Shown here in pieces: positions 1 to 5,674 of a stretch of 6,264 bases of DNA. Each line of letters opens with the position of its first letter. The stretch's first letter is position 1. Location: the NCBI GenBank assembly GCA_903874585.1, contig CAIQSY010000162.1, forward strand, positions 1 to 6,264. Reading direction: 5' to 3'. A program made the translations under genes and the position numbers. The notes below the pieces were generated by a model. That model was not told the DNA's origin and did no database searches. It saw only the letters and a list, made by a program, of their open reading frames with translations. Source of the DNA: an uncultured Chlorobiaceae bacterium (GTDB taxonomy: Bacteria; Bacteroidota; Chlorobiia; Chlorobiales; Chlorobiaceae).

Positions 1-1143
1 AAATCGCTTGATGCTGAAGAGCGTATTACGGCGTTGCAGCAGGGTTTTGCGCTCAGCCGCGATGCGGTACCACCCTATCCAGCAGAAGAGTATCTTCGGC
101 TTGAACAGCGTGCGGGACGCCGTTTGTCGGGCTTGTTGATGGAGAAATCGAGAATTTTTGAGCTATTCGATGCGCAGGAGAAAATCGGTGTGTTGGGGCT
201 GAAACGTGCGCTGTTGCAATATCCCAACAGCTTCGTGCTCGGCAAAGGGCATCGCGCGCTTGAGGCAAAGGTACGACGTTTGCTGCATGAAACAGCGGGC
301 TTGCTGCAACGCAAAGCCGCTATGCTTGACATGGCTCAAGGAGTTGAACAAAGTCGGCAGGTTGATCAGGCATTGCATATCAAGCGGGGAAAAATGCTGG
401 AACTTATTGCGGAAGTTCGGGCAGTTAACCCCGTTGCAGCCGAAGCGTTGCAGCTTGTGCCGGTGACGTTGCGTACCGTGCAGGGCACGTTGCGTGACGA
501 TCAAATGATGCTGAAACCGTTGCTTTCCGATAGTCTCTGCGGTGTTCTGCTTATTGGCAAGCGGCAGTTGCAGATTGCACAAAGTCCGCTCTCGTTTGAT
601 GCGGTGCATACGCCCGACTCCACGCTTCGTGCGCTTCGGCGTGATCCTATCGCGCCTGCATCACCATTTCCAGCAACGGAGAGTGAGCAGGCGTGGTTAC
701 AGCAGGCATTCCGTCAGCCTATTGCTGGAACAATCAGCAGTATGCGCCACCTTATTGTGCTGGCTGAAGAGCCGTTACTCTATCATACACTGGGTGATAT
801 GCCTGTGCCAGCAGTTATGCAGCGTACCTCATTTCTTCCGTCGCTCAAGGAATTTGTACTTCTTTCGGAGAAGCGCGTATCGGCACCAGAGGAGTCGCAC
901 ATCTTTTTTTATGCGGCAGATAATGTTGCCGGAGCGCGTCTGCACAAGCTTTTCGCGCCTCACGACCGGATTTTTCTACTCTGGAAAAATTTCAGTGCTG
1001 CTGAATTGGAGTGGTTGCGCCAAAAAATCAGTCGCGAAATGCAGAGTACGGCATCCGGCTCAGCGGCGTTGCTTGCACTCCGCCAACGTGGTGATGCCGA
1101 ACGTGACCTGTGGCGATTTGTTACCTCGTATGGTGTTGATTAA
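1..1143 (+). CDS. TPR-CHAT family protein, C-terminal part, CHAT domain apparently catalytically dead (partial at 5' end)
   Basis: The frame is open from base 1 and ends at TAA 1141-1143, giving 380 visible codons. The TTG at 34 is an internal codon, since the frame continues upstream out of the window. Residues about 45-150 are helical and charged, like the linker between TPR repeats and a CHAT domain (family knowledge). The segment EVRAVNPVAAEALQ (138-151) resembles the conserved stretch just before CHAT domains. Residues about 165-378 follow the CHAT order: a 'display' strand (GVLLIGKRQLQIA), then HLIVLAEEPLLYHTLG (250-265), then SFLPSLKEF, then GARLHKLFAPHDRIFLLW (311-328), then a helix and WRFVTSYG at the end. 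The catalytic features are not visible. The stretch matching the usual SACE motif reads FYAADNVAG (303-311), with Asp where Cys is expected, and the preceding block that carries the catalytic His is largely missing. This suggests a pseudo-protease with a binding or structural role. The fold assignment rests on motif order by eye, so a diverged unrelated protein remains possible. Confidence 0.62.
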   Translation, partial: KSLDAEERITALQQGFALSRDAVPPYPAEEYLRLEQRAGRRLSGLLMEKSRIFELFDAQEKIGVLGLKRALLQYPNSFVLGKGHRALEAKVRRLLHETAGLLQRKAAMLDMAQGVEQSRQVDQALHIKRGKMLELIAEVRAVNPVAAEALQLVPVTLRTVQGTLRDDQMMLKPLLSDSLCGVLLIGKRQLQIAQSPLSFDAVHTPDSTLRALRRDPIAPASPFPATESEQAWLQQAFRQPIAGTISSMRHLIVLAEEPLLYHTLGDMPVPAVMQRTSFLPSLKEFVLLSEKRVSAPEESHIFFYAADNVAGARLHKLFAPHDRIFLLWKNFSAAELEWLRQKISREMQSTASGSAALLALRQRGDAERDLWRFVTSYGVD

Positions 1144-1209
1144 CGCTGCCGCAATGGATGAGAATGAAGTTTTTTTAGAAGAATCGAGAATAAAATTATT
1201 TCTAATGCT

Positions 1210-1221
1210 TTTCTATAGAAA
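1210..1221. repeat. 12-base perfect palindrome in the intergenic region
   Basis: TTTCTATAGAAA reads identically on both strands. It lies 67 bases after the stop of the CHAT-like gene, in AT-rich sequence, with no GC stem or following T-run. It is therefore not a convincing terminator. It could be an operator half-site pair, but a palindrome of this base composition can also arise by chance. Confidence 0.25.
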
Positions 1222-1283
1222 TAAGATAAAAAAAGTCTTACTTTGAAAGGTGATTGTAATCGGATAACCATTTCTTAATGAAT

Positions 1284-1344
1284 AATCATCGATACAATTA
1301 AAATGGTAAAGTTGAAAAAGATTACGACATTATAAATCATCGAT
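1284..1344. repeat. 10-base direct repeat AATCATCGAT, two copies 51 bases apart, upstream of nifS
   Basis: AATCATCGAT occurs at 1284-1293 and 1335-1344. The second copy is part of a perfect 10-base palindrome, TCATCGATGA (1337-1346); the first matches 8 of those 10 positions. The 51-base spacing is near five helical turns, which would put both copies on the same face of the DNA. That fits a pair of operator sites controlling nifS-nifU-miaB, but no known regulator motif was recognised. Near by, GATACA (1291-1296) and TGTATC (1352-1357) form a further inverted pair. Confidence 0.35.
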
Positions 1345-1363
1345 GAATCACTGTATCAATCTT

Positions 1364-1379
1364 AATAATGGCTTGAGCC
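1364..1379 (+). promoter_or_regulatory. Possible -10 element and abutting dyad upstream of nifS
   Basis: AATAAT (1364-1369) matches the -10 consensus at five of six bases. It is followed at once by the dyad GGCT-TG-AGCC (1370-1379), centred about 29 bases before the nifS ATG, where a transcription start and repressor site could overlap. No good -35 hexamer is found 16-18 bases upstream. The dyad does not match the known E. coli IscR site types. This is a weak prediction based on position and base pattern only. Confidence 0.22.
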
Positions 1380-1403
1380 GTAATAACGCAAGATGAGACT
1401 CTT

Positions 1404-2606
1404 ATGGCAGACATGAAGGTTTATTTTGATCACAATGCCACAACACCGCTTCATCCAGAGGTAAAAAAAGAGATGATTGCGTGCATGGAGATGTTTGGCA
1501 ATCCATCCAGCATGCACGCTTACGGGCGTGAAGCAAGGGCAAATGTTGAACATGCCCGTCAACAGGTCGCCGACTTTATCGGGGCAAAAGAGCATGAAAT
1601 TGTGTTTGTCGGGAGTGGATCGGAAGCCAACAATACGGTGCTTTCGCTTTTTGTTTGTGCTTCCAGCCAGTGTTCACCCTGCTCAAAGCGCAATACGATT
1701 ATTACTACAAAAATCGAACATCCCTGTGTCCTTGAGACTTCGGAGTGTCTTGTGCATCGTGGTGCTACGGTGAAATATCTTGATGTCGATCGCTATGGCA
1801 AAATTGATCTCGATCAGCTTGCTGGTCTGCTCAACGATAATGTCGGTCTCGTCTCTGTGATGATGGCGAACAATGAGATTGGCACTATTCAGGATATCGA
1901 AACGATTACCAAAATGGTGCATGAGAGTGGTGCTTACATGCACACCGATGCGGTGCAGGCCGTCGGCAAGCTGCCGGTCGATGTTCGCACGCTTGGCGTC
2001 GATTTTCTCACGATGTCGGCGCATAAAATCTATGGACCGAAAGGAGTTGGTGCGCTTTTTGTTCGGCAAGGTATTCCTTACTGTCCATTGATTCGTGGCG
2101 GTCATCAGGAGCATGGCCGACGTGCCGGCACGGAAAATACGCTCGGCATTCTTGGCTTGGCTAAGGCCGTCGAGATGCGTGCTATCGAAATGCCAGCGGA
2201 GGAGGAGCGTTTGCTGCATTTGAAACAGGTGCTGCAGCAAGGCATTGAGGCGCAGATTGACCATACCTCCATCAATGGGCACCCGACCGATTCGCTTGCC
2301 GGCACACTGAATGTCTCTTTTGAGGGCGTTGAGGGTGAGTCGATTCTGCTCTATCTTGATCTTGAAGGCATTGCCGTTTCGACTGGCTCTGCCTGTGCGT
2401 CAGGTTCGCTTGATCCGTCGCACGTGCTTCTTGCTACCGGTGTTGATGCCGAGCTTGCTCACGGCTCAATCCGCTTCAGCATGGGGCGCGACACCACACT
2501 TCAGGAGGTTGAGTATCTTCTTGATGTTTTACCACGTACAATTAAAAAAATCAGAAACATGTCAACGGCATATATAAAAGGAGGATTGCATGCTGCAAGC
2601 AGGTGA
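1404..2606 (+). CDS. nifS: Cysteine desulfurase, NifS/IscS type
   Basis: This cytoplasmic PLP enzyme converts L-cysteine to alanine and passes the sulfur as a persulfide to a scaffold, here most likely the adjacent NifU. It is 400 residues, the normal length for the family. Visible landmarks are YFDHNATTP (7-15), the PLP-stacking His106 in KIEHPCVL, NNEIGTIQD (156-164), Asp182 and Gln185 in HTDAVQAVGK, the PLP lysine Lys208 in SAHKIYGPKG, RRAGTEN (239-245), and the catalytic Cys331 in STGSACASGS. That loop is of the NifS/IscS (group I) type, unlike SufS. ATG 1404 has only a weak purine-rich AAGATGAGA ahead of it. ATG 1413 (MKVYFDH) is an alternative start that would match many NifS N-termini. 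The 3' end overlaps nifU by 17 bases. NifS and IscS cannot be separated by sequence alone, but the partner is NifU-like, hence the name. Confidence 0.95.
   Translation: MADMKVYFDHNATTPLHPEVKKEMIACMEMFGNPSSMHAYGREARANVEHARQQVADFIGAKEHEIVFVGSGSEANNTVLSLFVCASSQCSPCSKRNTIITTKIEHPCVLETSECLVHRGATVKYLDVDRYGKIDLDQLAGLLNDNVGLVSVMMANNEIGTIQDIETITKMVHESGAYMHTDAVQAVGKLPVDVRTLGVDFLTMSAHKIYGPKGVGALFVRQGIPYCPLIRGGHQEHGRRAGTENTLGILGLAKAVEMRAIEMPAEEERLLHLKQVLQQGIEAQIDHTSINGHPTDSLAGTLNVSFEGVEGESILLYLDLEGIAVSTGSACASGSLDPSHVLLATGVDAELAHGSIRFSMGRDTTLQEVEYLLDVLPRTIKKIRNMSTAYIKGGLHAASR
2577..2584 (+). promoter_or_regulatory. Strong Shine-Dalgarno for nifU, inside nifS
   Basis: AAAGGAGG lies five bases before ATG 2590, within the last codons of nifS. 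It settles the nifU start and makes translation of nifU from the nifS message likely. It is much stronger than the sites ahead of nifS or miaB, which suggests that the scaffold may be made in excess over its neighbours. Confidence 0.8.
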
Positions 2607-3201
2607 ATGGGCATATAGCGAAACATTGAAGGAGCACTTCATGAACCCGAAGAATATTCTTCAGGGTGAGAATACCGATGATTTCGATGGTGTCGGGATG
2701 GAGGGGAATCTCCAGTGTGGCGACCAGATGATGGTTGTTATCAAAGTGGATAAAGAGAAGTATATTATCACCGATTGCCAGTGGAAGACGTATGGGTGTG
2801 CCAGCGCCATCGCAAGCACCTCCGTTCTCTCTGAAATGGTCAAAGGCAGAACGATCGATGCTGCGTTTAATATCTCCCCAAAAGAGGTTGCGCAGGAGCT
2901 TGGCGGTTTGCCGGATAACAAGATTCACTGCTCCGTGCTTGGCGATAAGGCGTTGCGTGCGGCAATCAACAACTACTACACGCGCACCGGACAAGAGGAT
3001 AAAGTGAAACAGGAGCAGGTCAAAATAGTCTGCCAGTGCATGAACATAACCGACCACGACATCGAAGATGCAGTGCTCGAAGGCGCGCGTACTTACCTTG
3101 AGCTTCAGGAACGCACCAAGTGCGGCACGGTGTGCGGTCTGTGCAAAGATGAGAGTGAGGCGCTACTCGAAAAATACAAGCATATTCATTTTGGTGCCTG
3201 A
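2590..3201 (+). CDS. nifU: Fe-S cluster scaffold NifU, short form (IscU-like domain plus [2Fe-2S] domain, no Nfu domain)
   Basis: This scaffold assembles Fe-S clusters from iron and NifS-derived sulfur. It has 203 residues. The N-terminal IscU-like domain (about 8-130) carries the cluster ligands Cys43 and Asp45 in LQCGDQM, Cys70 in YGCASAIAS, and Cys114 in KIHCSVLG. The second domain (about 146-195) is Bfd-like, with Cys148 and Cys150 in VCQCMNIT and Cys182 and Cys185 in VCGLC, ligands for the permanent [2Fe-2S] cluster; Cys178 is extra. Classical NifU from Azotobacter is near 300 residues and ends in an Nfu domain with CxxC. That domain is absent here: the frame stops cleanly at TGA 3199-3201 and reads straight into miaB. 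The ligand motif has GCAS where GCGS is usual. The start is fixed by an ideal Shine-Dalgarno. It is probably a housekeeping or nitrogen-fixation scaffold working with NifS. Confidence 0.93.
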   Translation: MLQAGEWAYSETLKEHFMNPKNILQGENTDDFDGVGMEGNLQCGDQMMVVIKVDKEKYIITDCQWKTYGCASAIASTSVLSEMVKGRTIDAAFNISPKEVAQELGGLPDNKIHCSVLGDKALRAAINNYYTRTGQEDKVKQEQVKIVCQCMNITDHDIEDAVLEGARTYLELQERTKCGTVCGLCKDESEALLEKYKHIHFGA

Positions 3202-4561
3202 AACAATCCAGTCCGAAAAGGGTAAAACCTTTTTTATCCACACGTTTGGCTGCCAGATGAATCTTGCGGATTCTGGCATTATTACAGCCCTCCTTCAGCA
3301 GGAGGGCTATGTGGTTACTGACGACGAGGCCGAAGCAGGCATCATACTGCTCAACACCTGCGCCGTGCGTGAGAATGCGGTTGATCGCGTCGGGCATCTG
3401 TTGCAGCATCTTTATGGGCAGAAAAAGCGCGATAAACGCTTGATTATTGGTGTCGTCGGCTGTATTCCGCAGCACCAGCGCGAGGCGCTCTTTGCCCGCT
3501 ATCCTGCTATCGATTTTCTTGCCGGACCGGACACGTATCGTACTATTCCTGAGCTTATTGCACAGGTTCAACGTGGCGGCAAAGGTGCTGCACTTGCGTT
3601 CAACACAGCAGAAACTTACGATGGTATTGAGCCGGTGAGGCAGAGCGCTATCAGTGCATTTGTGCCCGTCATGCGCGGTTGCAACAACATGTGCGCTTAT
3701 TGCGTTGTGCCCTTTACCCGAGGTCGTGAACGCAGTCAGCCTTTCGCTTCCGTTATCCGCGAAGTCCAGAATCTTGCAGCTTCAGGTTATCGGGAGATTA
3801 CCCTTCTTGGTCAGAATGTCAATTCATACCACGATGCCGATTCTGATAGCAACTTTGCAGCGCTGCTTGATGCTGTCAGTCGAGAGGCGCCAGAAGCGCG
3901 TATTCGCTTTACCACATCGCATCCAAAAGATATTTCAGAAGCGCTTGTCCGTACCATTGCGTTCCGTCCGAATATCTGCAACCATATCCATTTGCCGGTG
4001 CAGTCCGGTTCAACACGAATGCTTGGCCTGATGAATCGTGGTCACACCATTGAGGAGTATCGAGAAAAAATCGCCCTGATTCGTTCTCTGATTCCTGATG
4101 TGACGCTTTCAACCGATATTATTGCTGGTTTTTGTGGTGAGCTGGAAGAGGATCACCAAGCCTCGCTTGCGCTTCTCTCTGATGTCCGGTTCGACGCTGC
4201 CTACATGTTTTTTTATTCAACAAGACCGGGAACGCTTGCTGCGAAAATGTTTGAGGATGATGTTCCTGATGCGCTCAAAAAACGCAGGTTGCAGGAGATT
4301 ATCGATCTTCAGAACCGTATCTCTGCTGAACTTTTTCATGAAGCCATCGGCACCGTTGTTGAGGTGTTGGCTGAATCAGAGAGTCGGCGATCTTCGGCGC
4401 AGCTCATGGGACGGACGGCAGGCAACCGCGCAGTGGTCTTCGATCGGGAAGGCTATCAGCCGGGCGATGTACTCGATGTGCTTGTTACTGGCGCAACATC
4501 GGCAACCCTTATCGGCAGACCAGTGCGTACCGGCACGTATTCGTCAGTAAATTTGCGCTGA
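3194..4561 (+). CDS. miaB: tRNA-2-methylthio-N6-dimethylallyladenosine synthase (radical SAM)
   Basis: MiaB adds a methylthio group to i6A at position 37 of tRNAs that read codons starting with U. With GTG 3194 as start the protein is 455 residues, close to the family norm. The N-terminal MTTase domain (about 12-130) binds one [4Fe-4S] cluster through Cys20 (TFGCQMN), Cys56 (LNTCAVREN) and Cys90 (GVVGCIPQ). The radical-SAM centre is Cys163, Cys167 and Cys170 in RGCNNMCAYCVVPFTRGRE, a typical MiaB signature. A TRAM domain for tRNA binding fills about 385-445. The frame stays open upstream to ATG 3068, but that start would overlap nifU by 134 bases and adds a sequence unlike MiaB. ATG 3149, GTG 3155 and TTG 3191 are other options. 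GTG 3194 overlaps the nifU stop by 8 bases without a clear Shine-Dalgarno, so translation is probably coupled to nifU. MiaB itself needs Fe-S clusters, which fits its place in this operon. Confidence 0.95.
   Translation: MPETIQSEKGKTFFIHTFGCQMNLADSGIITALLQQEGYVVTDDEAEAGIILLNTCAVRENAVDRVGHLLQHLYGQKKRDKRLIIGVVGCIPQHQREALFARYPAIDFLAGPDTYRTIPELIAQVQRGGKGAALAFNTAETYDGIEPVRQSAISAFVPVMRGCNNMCAYCVVPFTRGRERSQPFASVIREVQNLAASGYREITLLGQNVNSYHDADSDSNFAALLDAVSREAPEARIRFTTSHPKDISEALVRTIAFRPNICNHIHLPVQSGSTRMLGLMNRGHTIEEYREKIALIRSLIPDVTLSTDIIAGFCGELEEDHQASLALLSDVRFDAAYMFFYSTRPGTLAAKMFEDDVPDALKKRRLQEIIDLQNRISAELFHEAIGTVVEVLAESESRRSSAQLMGRTAGNRAVVFDREGYQPGDVLDVLVTGATSATLIGRPVRTGTYSSVNLR
3286..3308 (+). repeat. 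Perfect 9-bp GC-rich inverted repeat (hairpin) inside miaB
   Basis: AGCCCTCCT (3286-3294) pairs perfectly with AGGAGGGCT (3300-3308) across the 5-base loop TCAGC. The hairpin lies about 90 bases into miaB and encodes ALLQQEGY of the MTTase domain. The right arm contains the Shine-Dalgarno-like AGGAGG, so the left arm acts as its anti-sequence. No T-run follows, so it is not a standard terminator. It may slow ribosomes or RNase movement near the nifU-miaB junction, or be a codon coincidence. Confidence 0.5.
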
Positions 4562-4586
4562 ACGCTCATTTATTTCGGAGTTTTTT
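4549..4586 (+). terminator. Possible weak terminator after miaB
   Basis: AAATTTGCG (4549-4557) and CGCTCATTT (4563-4571) can form an imperfect stem with two mismatches around a 5-base loop that spans the miaB stop codon. Six T residues follow at 4581-4586, ten bases after the stem, further than in a standard intrinsic terminator. The call is tentative, and read-through to bchK is quite possible. Confidence 0.2.
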
Positions 4587-4624
4587 ATCTTGCGTGGTAT
4601 TTGTAAATTCAGCATCTGAAACGC

Positions 4625-4655
4625 TTGATCATTTAATTATGCCCGTTATAGGGCA
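4625..4655 (+). promoter_or_regulatory. Candidate bchK promoter overlapping a small hairpin
   Basis: TTGATC (4625-4630) and TATAGG (4647-4652) are separated by 16 bases and each matches four of six consensus positions, so the promoter would be weak. The -10 sits inside the dyad TGCCC-GTTATA-GGGCA (4640-4655), a perfect 5-bp stem, 18 bases before the bchK ATG. A repressor or activator on this dyad would directly affect access to the -10. Alternatively the hairpin lies in the 5' leader of a longer transcript. The dyad is seen directly; its role is inferred. Confidence 0.3.
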
Positions 4656-4657
4656 GC

Positions 4658-4663
4658 GGAGAG
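4658..4663 (+). promoter_or_regulatory. Ribosome binding site of bchK
   Basis: GGAGAG lies nine bases before ATG 4673 and supports that start. It begins only two bases after the TGCCC/GGGCA hairpin, so folding of the hairpin could influence ribosome access. Confidence 0.5.
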
Positions 4664-4672
4664 CAGTGACGT

Positions 4673-5674
4673 ATGGCAGTTAGCGCAAAACTTGGGTTTA
4701 TTGATAAAGTAAGAGCACATCTTGAGTTGCTTGATCCTGTTACGTGGTTGAGTGTTTTTCCCTGTCTTGCCGCAGGTGTCATGTCTTCGGGGGCAATGAA
4801 AGGAACGGTGCATGATTATTTTCTTCTTCTCGCTATTTTTATGATGTACGGACCACTTGGCACCGGCTTCAGCCAATCGGTCAACGATGTCTTCGATCTC
4901 GAACTCGACCGTGTCAATGAGCCATCCCGTCCAATTCCATCTGGTCGCCTGAGTGAAAAAGAGGGATTATTGAACAGCATTATTGTGCTGCTGCTTGCCG
5001 CAGGACTTGGCGTTTTACTGTGGCTTCATATTGGCGGCACTCGCGGTTTGATTATTCTTGCCGGCATTTTATCAGCGCTTTTTGTCGCTTATATTTACTC
5101 GGCACCACCACTCAAGCTGAAAAAAAATATTCTCACCTCTGCGCCAGCGGTTGGCTTTTCTTATGGATTTGTCACTTTTTTGTCCGCAAATGCCCTGTTT
5201 GCTGAAATACGTCCCGAAGCGTTATGGCTTGCGGGTTTGAACTTTTTTATGGCTGTGGCCTTGATTATTTTGAATGATTTCAAATCAGCAGAAGGCGACA
5301 AAGAGGGTGGTCTGAAGTCGCTCACCGTGATGATTGGTGCCAAGAATACTTTTCTTGCATCGTTTGTTATTATTGACATGGTGTTTGGTGTTATGGCGTA
5401 TCTCGCCTTTACATGGGGATTTATCATGCCCTCATTTTTTGTGTTGATTGGTCTTGCACTCAACCTGGTGATTCAGGTGAAGTTGCTGCGCGATCCAAAG
5501 GGCGGGTTATCGTTTGTAACAGGTGCAGTTGAAGATGGTTTCGGTAACGCCATCGGTAAGAGTGATGTGCAAGAGCACAATACTTTTCTCAGGTTTCAGG
5601 TTATCAACAATATTCTGTTTTTAATCAGTAATCTGCTTGTGGCGGGTATGGTTGGAACGAAGTACATGCCATGA
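4673..5674 (+). CDS. bchK: Bacteriochlorophyll c synthase (UbiA-family prenyltransferase)
   Basis: This membrane prenyltransferase of the ChlG/BchG/BchK family is expected to join a farnesyl chain from its diphosphate to bacteriochlorophyllide c, the last step in making chlorosome pigment. The 333 residues show the two Asp-rich motifs of UbiA enzymes: NDVFDLELD (71-79), followed by RVNEPSRPIPSGRLSE (80-95), which is diagnostic for chlorophyll synthases; and NDFKSAEGDKEGGLKSL (201-217). YSAPPLKLK (142-150) is also conserved. About eight or nine hydrophobic segments are visible, for example 49-65, 101-120, 123-142, 183-200, 226-247, 250-268 and 309-327. ChlG/BchG usually have an NGWWGN-like stretch after the APPLKLK motif; here it reads KNILTSAPAVG, favouring BchK. 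An extended hydrophilic stretch (275-304) before the last helix also departs from ChlG. BchG (bacteriochlorophyll a) is the main alternative. The stop overlaps the next gene as ATGA. Confidence 0.8.
   Translation: MAVSAKLGFIDKVRAHLELLDPVTWLSVFPCLAAGVMSSGAMKGTVHDYFLLLAIFMMYGPLGTGFSQSVNDVFDLELDRVNEPSRPIPSGRLSEKEGLLNSIIVLLLAAGLGVLLWLHIGGTRGLIILAGILSALFVAYIYSAPPLKLKKNILTSAPAVGFSYGFVTFLSANALFAEIRPEALWLAGLNFFMAVALIILNDFKSAEGDKEGGLKSLTVMIGAKNTFLASFVIIDMVFGVMAYLAFTWGFIMPSFFVLIGLALNLVIQVKLLRDPKGGLSFVTGAVEDGFGNAIGKSDVQEHNTFLRFQVINNILFLISNLLVAGMVGTKYMP

Noticed and set aside
1232..1244. AAAGT-CTT-ACTTT stem as a terminator for the CHAT-like gene
   Set aside because: The 5-bp AT-rich stem with a 3-base loop and no T-run is too weak to support.
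542..1246. 234-codon + strand frame overlapping the CHAT-like gene and running into the gap
   Set aside because: The product is rich in Arg, Ser and Phe with no domain pattern, and it competes with a frame that has clear family resemblance. No ribosome site is seen.
1243..1282. Other -35-like hexamers TTGAAA (1243-1248) and TTGTAA (1254-1259)
   Set aside because: No -10 better than three of six matches lies at 16-18 bases; such hits are expected by chance in AT-rich DNA.
1312..1336. TTGAAA (1312-1317) with TATAAA (1331-1336) as a nifS promoter
   Set aside because: The hexamers look good but the spacer is only 13 bases, too short for a normal sigma-70-type promoter.
1683..2282. 200-codon frame on the - strand inside nifS
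   Set aside because: It is fully antisense to conserved NifS sequence, has no family motifs, and is explained by the codon bias of the + strand gene.
3068..3193. Upstream extension of miaB to ATG 3068
   Set aside because: It would overlap nifU by 134 bases, including the codons for its [2Fe-2S] cysteines, and adds a sequence unlike MiaB N-termini. The Cys-rich look is a frame shadow of NifU.
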